Assembly (NCBI GenBank): GCA_022509125.1
Contig: JAFLTU010000018.1
Coordinates: 1-42,524 of the forward strand
Length of the DNA: 42,524 nt
Reading direction: 5' to 3'
From: Muribaculaceae bacterium
GTDB taxonomy: Bacteria; Bacteroidota; Bacteroidia; Bacteroidales; Muribaculaceae
Shown here: one piece after another, positions 6,569 through 13,873 of the stretch
How the letters are laid out: each line of letters opens with the position of its first letter
How positions within the stretch are numbered: position 1 is the first letter of the stretch
Position numbers and translations under genes: made by a program
The notes under the pieces: model-generated
Told to the model about the DNA's origin: nothing
The model's input: the letters and a program-made list of their open reading frames with translations, nothing else
Database searches by the model: none

Positions 6569-9454
6569 TTAGAAAGGAGGCCTACCTCCCGATCCTCCGG
6601 GAGGGGGTCCCATAGGGCCACCATGTTGTCCTCGTGTCCTCCGTTCTTCTCCGGGTCGCTCTCCAGGTCTTTCCCCGGGAGGAGGACCCATAAACATGCT
6701 CTCTTCGCCCTCCGGACCTTTATTCTTCTTTTTAAGGGAATTGAAGTTCCAAGTTATGCTGAAAAGCACATAGCGTGTGAGATCATTGTAGTCGCTGTCT
6801 ACGATAGCATTTGCCGAAACAGTCCGGTTGATATTCTTTTTTTGATGTAAGATATCATAGGCTTTCACGGAAAAAGTCAAGGATTTGTCGTATAAAAAAG
6901 AATATGATAGTTGTGCATTCCAGAGCCATTGATTTATATTATAACCTTGTGTGTAACCTGAATTTGCTGCGAAATTAAGGTCGGTTGAAATGTCAAGACC
7001 AAAGGGGAGATAGAGAGAGGCATCTGCAGAAAATCCATAGGAATGGGTAGTTCGGTTGCGTTGTTCGGGAAGCGAATTGTGGATTGTGCTTAAAGAATAA
7101 TTGGGATTGAGTGAGGCCTGAAAAATATCGGAAGAAAATGTCAAGCCGGCGGAAGGAGATAGGGAAATATTCTCAGAACGGTTGAAATCTCCGTTTATAT
7201 ATCCCGGAGTGGAAGCAAATCTTGAATTAAGCCGAGCATTGAATCTCCATTTCTTATTGGAGAAAGGTCCGGTGTACATTCCCATAAAAAAGATATTTGT
7301 GTTTCCGTTTACATTGGAATAAGTTGTTGTCCGTCCTCCGGTCTCAGGATTGGTAAAGGTTCTCGCCACAATAGAATTCAATGTAAAAGAGGTATTTATC
7401 ATTAGCATCAGCGACTGCTGACGTTCTGAATTGTAATTACTGAAATTGATCCCTATGTTTTGTGTGAAAGTAGGTTTCAATTCCGGATTTCCAATTTTGA
7501 TATTCAAAGGATCTGAGACATCGGGCACAGGTTGAAGCTGAGAGATTGAGGGTTGGGAAGTTCTGGCTCGGTAATTTGCTCTCATGGAGCTGCTGTCGTT
7601 GAATTTCACTCTCACATTTGCAAATGGAGAGACATTCCATACCCATCTAGTCGGGATATCTCTGGCATTATTGATAAGGTCATGGCTTGCTGAGCTAGAG
7701 GGAGAAAATAGAAGCCCGGCTTCCAGATTGAGGGTCTTGCTGACTTTTTTATAACCCATTTGCAATTCCTGAGTGAAAAATTTATTTCGGAAACTATTGC
7801 TCAGATCCGGATCGAAAATTTTGTCTTCGGGCAAGTAGTTAAAATCAAAAAGAGGCCTTTCATCATCTAAAAAAGGCAAATTATAAGTGAAAAGATCAGC
7901 GTTGTTCCATTGATATTTGGTGCGATAGGAAAAAGTGAGAAAATTCCCTTTCAAGGGATTTCCTAAAGGTTCAGTCCATGTCAGTCTGCCCTCGATTGAA
8001 TTGGAAAAGTTTTTATTATCAAGAAATCTATAGATTTCTTCATCCTCATCATTGATTAAAAAATATAATATATTGCTCCATGAGAGTGATTTTTGAAGAG
8101 TCTTTGAGAAACTGTATTGAAGATTTACACTAAATGCTCTTCCCGGCTTCGAAGCGAATTTATGATTGAAAATAAGATTTCCTGAGGTTTCAAAACTTTT
8201 CCCCCTGTTGTTTTGGAAATTTTCATTGGTATTGACAAGTGACTTCGCTTCATCTCCGGCTTGGAGAGAAGAAAAATCTTCTTTTTCAGTGTCGCGGAAA
8301 TTCATGGCGAAGCGGGGCCTGAAATCTAAAGTGTTGTTGTCGTTGATATTCCATTGGAGCCTTAGATCGAGGTTAAGGTTATGGCCCTTGTCTTCGCTGA
8401 GAGTAGAGGAGTTTTGATAGCTGGTGGAATCCGGGAATAGATATTGCGTGTAAGATTTTTGAGAACGCTTGGTGTCCGAATGAGAATAGAGAATGTTTCC
8501 TCCGATACGGAAAATTTCATCATGTCCTACGTTGAAGTTTAAGCCAAGACGTTGTGCAGTCGTTATACCGCCCGAACCCCCAAAATCTCTAAACCTTCCT
8601 CTTCCTCTGTCGGAAAATCCGTTTTCATTTATATTGTTGAGGCCTCCGAGCAAAGTGATTTGATTTCCATTATGGAAATTATTGATTACGAAACTTCCAT
8701 TATATTTATCGTCTATTCCATAGCCAGCCGAAACATTCCCAAACCAGCCGTTGTTCATGTCTTTTTTCACCTTGAGATTTATGACAGTCTCTTCCTCACC
8801 ATCATCAATCCCAGTGAGTCGAGTGAAGTCGCTTTTTCGATCGATCACCTGAACCTTGTCAACCATATTTGAAGGGAGGTTTTTGGAAGCCATCTGGGGG
8901 TCATCTGCAAAAAACTCTTTACCATCCACCAATATTTTTGTTATGGTTTTTCCATTAGAAGTTATTGAGCCGTCGGAGCTCACTTCAACCCCCGGAAGTT
9001 TTTTCAAGAGTTGGTCTACTGTAGCATTAGGAGAAGTGTGAAAAGAATCGGCATTGAATTCAATGGTGTCTTGTTTTGCCACAACCGCAGCCCTCACTCC
9101 TGTGACTACCATTTCCTTCAGTGCTATGGCATTTTCCGTGAGTGGAATAGATCCAATGTTTAGAGTCTCGTCTTCTTGTTTTATCGACAGTGATTTGGAA
9201 ACACTCTCCATACCTGTCATTGTGATAGAAAGATTATATTGTCCTGGTTTCAAATTTTTCCAAGAGAACTCTCCCTCCGAAGCGGCAGCCTGGAGGCCTA
9301 TTTTGATTGAATCGGGTAGAGCGACCAATAAAACGGAAGCCCCGGGGAGAGGCATATCGTCGGAATCTACAATTTTCCCGGTGATTTCTGCAGCTTTCGA
9401 GCTGAAAATAGAAATGGAAATAATTAAAAATAGACAAAATCGGAAGATATGCAT
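6569..9454 (-). CDS. TonB-dependent-receptor-like outer-membrane beta-barrel protein
   Basis: The 961-residue product has a signal peptide (about residues 1-21). It is followed by a CarboxypepD_reg-like domain starting AEITGKIVDSDDMPLPGASV, and a plug-like domain (TVDQLLKKLPGVEV, ILVDGKEFFADDP). A long C-terminal barrel follows, of the OMP_b-brl_3 kind, with alternating aromatic/polar strands such as RPRFAMNFRD and SFTLNSIVARTFTN. No SusD-like partner gene is next to it, so it is not an obvious polysaccharide-utilisation locus. The last 50 residues are a Pro/Gly/Arg tail (MGPPPGERPGERPGEERR, ending GGRPPF) after the last predicted strand. Ligand is unknown. Confidence 0.9.
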   Translation of the reverse strand: MHIFRFCLFLIISISIFSSKAAEITGKIVDSDDMPLPGASVLLVALPDSIKIGLQAAASEGEFSWKNLKPGQYNLSITMTGMESVSKSLSIKQEDETLNIGSIPLTENAIALKEMVVTGVRAAVVAKQDTIEFNADSFHTSPNATVDQLLKKLPGVEVSSDGSITSNGKTITKILVDGKEFFADDPQMASKNLPSNMVDKVQVIDRKSDFTRLTGIDDGEEETVINLKVKKDMNNGWFGNVSAGYGIDDKYNGSFVINNFHNGNQITLLGGLNNINENGFSDRGRGRFRDFGGSGGITTAQRLGLNFNVGHDEIFRIGGNILYSHSDTKRSQKSYTQYLFPDSTSYQNSSTLSEDKGHNLNLDLRLQWNINDNNTLDFRPRFAMNFRDTEKEDFSSLQAGDEAKSLVNTNENFQNNRGKSFETSGNLIFNHKFASKPGRAFSVNLQYSFSKTLQKSLSWSNILYFLINDEDEEIYRFLDNKNFSNSIEGRLTWTEPLGNPLKGNFLTFSYRTKYQWNNADLFTYNLPFLDDERPLFDFNYLPEDKIFDPDLSNSFRNKFFTQELQMGYKKVSKTLNLEAGLLFSPSSSASHDLINNARDIPTRWVWNVSPFANVRVKFNDSSSMRANYRARTSQPSISQLQPVPDVSDPLNIKIGNPELKPTFTQNIGINFSNYNSERQQSLMLMINTSFTLNSIVARTFTNPETGGRTTTYSNVNGNTNIFFMGMYTGPFSNKKWRFNARLNSRFASTPGYINGDFNRSENISLSPSAGLTFSSDIFQASLNPNYSLSTIHNSLPEQRNRTTHSYGFSADASLYLPFGLDISTDLNFAANSGYTQGYNINQWLWNAQLSYSFLYDKSLTFSVKAYDILHQKKNINRTVSANAIVDSDYNDLTRYVLFSITWNFNSLKKKNKGPEGEESMFMGPPPGERPGERPGEERRTRGQHGGPMGPPPGGSGGRPPF

Positions 9455-9523
9455 AAATCCTTAGCAAAAATCATAATGTTTTGAAGATTAGACCTTGAAA
9501 AAAGTATAAGGTTTATCATGGGG

Positions 9524-9562
9524 TAAAAAAGGCGAGGATTCCTCCCGAAGGAGAAATCCTCT
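9524..9562 (-). terminator. Intrinsic terminator after tRNA-His
   Basis: On the minus strand GAGGATT and AATCCTC arms enclose an inner CTCC-TTCG-GGAG hairpin with a stable UUCG tetraloop. GCCTTTTTT follows directly. It lies 26 bases past the tRNA 3' end and before the beta-barrel gene, so it separates the two. Confidence 0.85.
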
Positions 9563-9587
9563 AAAATTGGGGTTGGAAATTGGGGTG

Positions 9588-9662
9588 GGTGGAAGATGGG
9601 GTTCGAACCCACGACCTACGGAACCACAATCCGCCGCTCTAACCAGCTGAGCTACATCCACC
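9588..9662 (-). tRNA. tRNA-His (anticodon GTG)
   Basis: The minus strand folds as a complete cloverleaf. It starts GGTGGATGTAGCTCAGC, has an anticodon arm GGATTGTGGTTCC with anticodon GTG, a T loop GTTCGAA, and ends TTCCACC. The first G is the -1 guanosine typical of tRNA-His, opposite the discriminator C. CCA is not encoded at the exact 3' end. It has its own promoter upstream and terminator downstream. Confidence 0.97.
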
Positions 9663-9701
9663 ATTTGGCTTCCGGGGAAAAAACTCCCTTCAAAAGCTTT
9701 G

Positions 9702-9731
9702 CAAAGTTAAAGAAAAATTTTTAAAATGCAA
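9702..9731 (-). promoter_or_regulatory. Promoter of tRNA-His
   Basis: TTG (9729-9731, minus) is followed after 19 bases by TAACTTTG (9702-9709), an exact TAnnTTTG match. The expected start is about 30 bases before the tRNA. The 361-base gap 9663-10023 holds this promoter, the candidate SPFH promoter at 9951, and otherwise AT-rich sequence in which I see no gene. Confidence 0.75.
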
Positions 9732-9950
9732 TAGTGAAAGGGAATTTTTATTCACTTTGCTGGCTCCTTTTGCATAATCCTAGATTTTTTTAATCTCCCT
9801 TTTTAATCCACTGTTTAAAAGTATCGAAAAAGTTATATCTCTTTTTAAGATTCCTATCAAAAGATTTCATGATGATATAACAACCCATTTTTCAAGGTCA
9901 TTTAGGCAACAAAAACGGGTTTACTTTCAAATTTTGCACGATAAATTCCT

Positions 9951-9958
9951 TAAATTTG
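9951..9958 (+). promoter_or_regulatory. Candidate -7 element for the SPFH-repeat protein-polymerase unit
   Basis: TAAATTTG matches TAnnTTTG and lies 65 bases before the SPFH start codon. The nearest upstream TTTG is only 14 bases away instead of 19-20, so the -33 element is unclear. Confidence 0.5.
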
Positions 9959-10023
9959 CAATAAGAAGACCTATTATGGATAGGAATGCAAAAAATTATC
10001 CTAAATTTTTCTAAATAATTGAT

Positions 10024-10977
10024 ATGACAGCTAATAAGAATCTAGTAGAAGATAATAATAAAGAATTTGAATATCAGGGTCTTATTATCAATGGGTTTGC
10101 CATGATATTCTTTACCTTTTTTCTCGTGCCGGCCATCATAATCGTTTCAAGTATAGTTTTAATGGATCCGGTTCCAGGTCTCGCAGTCACTCTTGACGCA
10201 GTTTTTGGAATCCTTTTTATTTTAGGATGTATCGGTTATTTTATTCAAGAACCTAATCAGGCAAGGGTAATGATTTTCTTTGGAAAATATAGAGGCACTT
10301 GCCGTAAAGTGGGATACTATTGGGTCAATCCCTTTTTAAATCGCCAAAAGCTTTCTTTGCGTATAAGAAATATGGACATCGATCCCATAAAAGTCAACGA
10401 TATGATTGGTAACCCGGTGTTGATTGGCATGGTTTTAGTGTGGAGAATAAAAGATACCTACCGGGCTGTTTTTGATATTGATACTCAGGGAGCAGGCACC
10501 ACAGGAGTCAATAATAATGCCTTGGAAAAATTTGTGAGAATACAAAGCGATGCGGCATTGAGAGAAGTGACAGGCCAGTTTGCTTATGATGAAACTGAAG
10601 CTAATCCTCACGGCTTAACTCTTAGGTCAGGAGGCGAAGAAATTAACATCCTGCTTGAGAAAAAGATTAATGAACGTTTGGCGATGGCGGGAATGGAGGT
10701 GGTAGAAGCTCGGATAAATTATCTGGCGTATGCTCCTGAAATAGCGGCTATTATGTTAAGAAGGCAACAAGCATCCGCCATTATAACAGCGCGAGAAAAA
10801 ATAGTAGAAGGAGCTGTTTCAATGGTTAAGATGGCTCTTAAACAATTGAAGGATGAGGGAGTCGTTGAATTAAATGAAGAAAGAAAAGCAGCCATGGTTA
10901 GCAATCTGTTGGTGGTGTTATGTGCAGATGAACCCTCGCAACCGGTTATTAATACAGGAAGTCTTAACGTTCAGTAA
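10024..10977 (+). CDS. SPFH (stomatin/prohibitin-like) domain membrane protein
   Basis: The 317-residue protein has two N-terminal hydrophobic segments (about 20-46 and 54-75). An SPFH domain follows (about 77-270), with EPNQARVMIFFGKYRGT, a VGYYWVNPF segment, RIRNMDIDPIKVND and a helical AREKIVEGAVSMV part. SPFH proteins oligomerise on membranes and organise membrane microdomains or protect membrane proteases. No NfeD or protease partner is adjacent, so the specific role is open. It is the first gene of a likely unit: the repeat protein starts 6 bases after its stop and the Y-family polymerase follows. Confidence 0.9.
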   Translation: MTANKNLVEDNNKEFEYQGLIINGFAMIFFTFFLVPAIIIVSSIVLMDPVPGLAVTLDAVFGILFILGCIGYFIQEPNQARVMIFFGKYRGTCRKVGYYWVNPFLNRQKLSLRIRNMDIDPIKVNDMIGNPVLIGMVLVWRIKDTYRAVFDIDTQGAGTTGVNNNALEKFVRIQSDAALREVTGQFAYDETEANPHGLTLRSGGEEINILLEKKINERLAMAGMEVVEARINYLAYAPEIAAIMLRRQQASAIITAREKIVEGAVSMVKMALKQLKDEGVVELNEERKAAMVSNLLVVLCADEPSQPVINTGSLNVQ

Positions 10978-10983
10978 ATAATT

Positions 10984-11328
10984 ATGACTAAATATATCCT
11001 TATTTTATTAGTTATTTTCGGAGCTTTTAATATAGCTAAGGCTCAAAAAGTCTTTGACACTCACAATGAATCAAGGGCACAAGTGAAAGTCTTTGTCGTT
11101 GATAAAGATTACCGGGCCGATCTCATTGTCTACACTACTAACACAGACTACCGTGCCAAAGGTAATAAGGGTATTTGGTTTATAGAACATAATGAATCAA
11201 GGGCCGACAAAAAAATATGTTTTGTTAATAACGAGTCGAGAGCAGATTTGAAAGTCTATTTCACCAATACAGAAAGCAGAGCCGGATGGAAAAATCCTGA
11301 GAAAAAGGCATTGATGGAAAGTAAATAG
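10984..11328 (+). CDS. Small exported repeat protein (DUF6150-like, ESRAD repeats)
   Basis: The 114-residue product has a signal peptide (MTKYILILLVIFGAFNIAKA). The whole mature part is made of about six short repeats with a core [N/D]x[E/D][S/Y]RA followed by a short beta-like stretch: HNESRAQVKVF, DKDYRADLIVY, NTDYRAKGN, HNESRADKKIC, NNESRADLKVY, NTESRAGWK. This resembles the DUF6150 family common in Bacteroidetes, from memory of its pattern. Function is unknown. It is likely periplasmic and forms repeated short strands. It sits between the SPFH gene (6-base gap) and the polymerase (13-base gap). Confidence 0.8.
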   Translation: MTKYILILLVIFGAFNIAKAQKVFDTHNESRAQVKVFVVDKDYRADLIVYTTNTDYRAKGNKGIWFIEHNESRADKKICFVNNESRADLKVYFTNTESRAGWKNPEKKALMESK

Positions 11329-11341
11329 AAAGGGGAAAGCC

Positions 11342-12829
11342 ATAGAGGAAAATAAATTTTATATTGCAATTGACCTGAAGAGTTTTTACGCTTCAGTTGA
11401 ATGTGTGGAAAGGAGATTGGACCCTCTTGACACCTGTCTTGTTGTGGCTGATCCATCAAGGACAGTAAAAACTATCTGCCTTGCTGTGTCTCCGGCTTTG
11501 AAGGCTTACGGCATAGGAGGTCGCCCACGACTTTTTGAAGTCGTACAAAAAGTTCGGGAAGTTAATTTTAAAAGAGGAAGAGCCGGTAAATCCTTTTCCG
11601 CTAAGGAGCTCAATCAACATCCTGAATTAGCGCTGGATTATTTAATCGCTCCTCCTCAAATGCAACTTTACATTGAATATAGCAGTAGAATCTTCGATAT
11701 CTATCAACGATTCATTGCCCCAGAAGATATTCATGTCTATTCTATAGATGAAGTTTTCTTGGATGTTTCGGCTTATCTTTCCATCTATAAAATGAATCCT
11801 CATGAGTTGGGGATGACTATAATTAGAGCCGTTCTGAAAGAAACCGGGATCACTGCCACGGCCGGTATCGGAACAAACATGTATCTCTCCAAAGTTGCAA
11901 TGGATATTGTCGCCAAAAAGATGACTCCCGACAGTGATGGTGTCAGAATTGCTGAGCTTGATGAAATGAGCTATAGGCAGCAATTGTGGGACCATCGACC
12001 TCTGACTGATTTTTGGCGAGTCGGTAGAGGTTATGCAAAGAGCTTAGCTCAATATAATATCCTGACAATGGGTGATATCGCGCGACAATCTGTTGTCAAC
12101 GAGGAACTTCTTTATAAGTTATTTGGTATCAACGCAGAATTGCTGATAGACCACGCATGGGGTTGGGAACCGGTGACAATGGCGGATGTAAAATCCTATC
12201 GACCCGATACAAAATCAATGAGCAGCGGTCAGGTTTTGCAAGAACCTTATACGGCTGACAAAGCTCGGACTGTTATATTGGAGATGGCTGATGCTGTTTC
12301 ATTCGACCTTATTGAACAGGGTGTAGTGGCTGATCAGTTGGTACTGACAATCGGTTACGACGTGGAATCACTCACTAATAATAATATCCGTTCCAAATAT
12401 AATGGAAAGATAAAAAGGGATCTTTACGGAAGAAATGTGCCCGTTCATTCACATGGCACCATAAATATTGCTCGCCCGACTTCTTCATCAAGGATATTGA
12501 TTGAGAAAACGGCTGAACTTTATGACAGGATTGTAAATCCAAATCTCCTTATCCGGAGATTGACTCTTTCCATTAATCATCTGAAAGAAGAAAATAGGAT
12601 AGACACCCATAAATATGCGGTGCAACCCGATCTTTTTTCTGATTTCGAAGAGATCAAAAGAAAACGGGAGGAGGAAGAAAAACAGCTTTCCAAGGAAAGA
12701 AGCCGCCAAGAAGCAATGTTGAAGTTAAGAAGGAAATATGGTAAGAATGTTTTGCTCAGAGGTCTAAATTATGCAGAAGGGGCAACCCAAAAAGATCGTA
12801 ATCAACAAATCGGAGGCCACAAAGCATGA
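11342..12829 (+). CDS. Y-family (UmuC/DinB-type) DNA polymerase with non-canonical start
   Basis: The product is a translesion DNA polymerase of the ImpB/MucB/SamB family. The palm catalytic motif is IAIDLKSFYASVEC, the second acidic motif is VYSIDEVFLDVS, and a helix-hairpin-helix/little-finger region and the C-terminal RNQQIGGHKA follow. The first usual start codon is GTG at 11405, but it lies after the catalytic IAIDLKSFYASVEC motif. The frame is open back to 11315 without ATG, GTG or TTG. ATA at 11342, preceded by AAGGGG 6 bases upstream and giving (M)EENKFYIAIDLKSFY, fits the family N-terminus and is my chosen start (495 residues). A mutated ATG or a sequencing error is possible. It is third in the SPFH unit. 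Confidence 0.85.
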   Translation: MEENKFYIAIDLKSFYASVECVERRLDPLDTCLVVADPSRTVKTICLAVSPALKAYGIGGRPRLFEVVQKVREVNFKRGRAGKSFSAKELNQHPELALDYLIAPPQMQLYIEYSSRIFDIYQRFIAPEDIHVYSIDEVFLDVSAYLSIYKMNPHELGMTIIRAVLKETGITATAGIGTNMYLSKVAMDIVAKKMTPDSDGVRIAELDEMSYRQQLWDHRPLTDFWRVGRGYAKSLAQYNILTMGDIARQSVVNEELLYKLFGINAELLIDHAWGWEPVTMADVKSYRPDTKSMSSGQVLQEPYTADKARTVILEMADAVSFDLIEQGVVADQLVLTIGYDVESLTNNNIRSKYNGKIKRDLYGRNVPVHSHGTINIARPTSSSRILIEKTAELYDRIVNPNLLIRRLTLSINHLKEENRIDTHKYAVQPDLFSDFEEIKRKREEEEKQLSKERSRQEAMLKLRRKYGKNVLLRGLNYAEGATQKDRNQQIGGHKA

Positions 12830-12889
12830 AAAGCAAATAATTAAGAGTTATTTATTGAGTCAGAACAAAATATTATTCATGGAAATTTA

Positions 12890-12897
12890 TAATTTTG
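12890..12897 (+). promoter_or_regulatory. Weak candidate -7 element for the cyclophilin gene
   Basis: TAATTTTG matches TAnnTTTG, 52 bases before the cyclophilin ATG, but I find no TTTG at the expected distance upstream. Confidence 0.3.
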
Positions 12898-12948
12898 AAA
12901 TTTCAATAGAACTTAAAGATTTTCTTCTTTTTAATTATAGACAAAGCT

Positions 12949-13800
12949 ATGGTAAAGAAAAAAATAAATAAATTAGTGGTTTTGTTAGCATTATTGGCTT
13001 TTTTTGCTAACTTTGTCACTGCGCAAAACCAAGAACCGGGAAAAATGGATAAAACTGATGGTGTGATTGTAGAATTGAAGACCACACTTGGCGACATAAT
13101 CGTAAAGCTATATAACGACACTCCTTTGCATCAAGCAAATTTCTTGAAGCTTGTCAAAGATGGCTACTACGACGGAATGTTGTTTCATCGAGTAATCGAC
13201 CAATTTATGATTCAAACCGGCGATCCCGAATCGAAAACGGCATCTCCGGGTCAATCTCTTGGCAGCGGGGGGCCGGGCTACACAATTGAGGCTGAAATCG
13301 ATTATCCAAAACACTATAATAAGTATGGTGCCCTCGCAGCTGCGCGTACCGGCGACCAGGTAAATCCAGAACGTAGAAGTTCCGGTTCTCAGTTTTATAT
13401 TGTCACAGGAAGGACTGTCAGCGAGCAACAGTTTGAAAATATGATGATGCAGAAGCATCAAGAAGAACTTGGATCAACATTCCGCAAACTTGCAATGGAG
13501 CATCGCGACACGATTGAAGCTCTTCAAAAATCCGGCAACGAGGCTGCCCTCGAGGAGTTGCGTCAGCAACTCATAAAGGAGACTGAGGCTAAAGTAGGGG
13601 AACAAGTGATCCCTGAAAATATCAAGTCTGACTATACTACAAAGGGAGGTGCCCCACATCTCGACGGTGCCTACACCGTATTCGGTGAAGTAGTTGAGGG
13701 TATGGATGTCGTGGAAAAGATTCAAAAAGTAGAAACTGATTCCCATGACCGACCAATAGAAGATGTAAAAATCATTTCGGCCAAAGTGCTATCTAATTAA
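12949..13800 (+). CDS. Exported cyclophilin-type peptidyl-prolyl cis-trans isomerase
   Basis: The 283-residue product begins with a signal peptide (MVKKKINKLVVLLALLAFF, cleavage likely after VTA). The cyclophilin core is clear: GDIIVKLYNDTPLHQANFL, YYDGMLFHRVIDQFMIQTGDP, GSQFYIVTG and LDGAYTVFGEVVEGMDVVEKI. It should catalyse proline isomerisation in periplasmic protein folding. Between GSQFYIVTG and LDGAYTVFG is a helical, charged insertion of roughly 80 residues (EEALEELRQQLIKETEAKV-like), which makes it longer than the usual 165-residue core. The gene is probably transcribed separately, since 119 bases separate it from the polymerase gene. A hairpin follows its stop codon. Confidence 0.95.
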   Translation: MVKKKINKLVVLLALLAFFANFVTAQNQEPGKMDKTDGVIVELKTTLGDIIVKLYNDTPLHQANFLKLVKDGYYDGMLFHRVIDQFMIQTGDPESKTASPGQSLGSGGPGYTIEAEIDYPKHYNKYGALAAARTGDQVNPERRSSGSQFYIVTGRTVSEQQFENMMMQKHQEELGSTFRKLAMEHRDTIEALQKSGNEAALEELRQQLIKETEAKVGEQVIPENIKSDYTTKGGAPHLDGAYTVFGEVVEGMDVVEKIQKVETDSHDRPIEDVKIISAKVLSN

Positions 13801-13816
13801 CGAAAAAATAAACTAA

Positions 13817-13846
13817 GGAATATTGACGACAGAAATATTCCCTTTT
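13817..13846 (+). terminator. Probable terminator after the cyclophilin gene
   Basis: GGAATATT (13817-13824) and AATATTCC (13834-13841) are perfect arms around a 9-base loop, followed by CTTTT. The T tract is short and the stem AT-rich, so termination may be partial. Confidence 0.45.
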
Positions 13847-13873
13847 GAATAAAATAACCTTTAACCCTCTGTC

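Noticed and set aside
11405-12829. GTG at 11405 as start of the Y-family polymerase
   Set aside because: It would drop the catalytic IAIDLKSFYASVEC motif that is encoded directly upstream in the same frame.
12771-12971. 66-residue plus-strand frame overlapping the polymerase end
   Set aside because: It lies out of frame over the conserved polymerase C-terminus (RNQQIGGHKA), has no recognisable motif and runs into AT-rich spacer, so it is a shadow frame.
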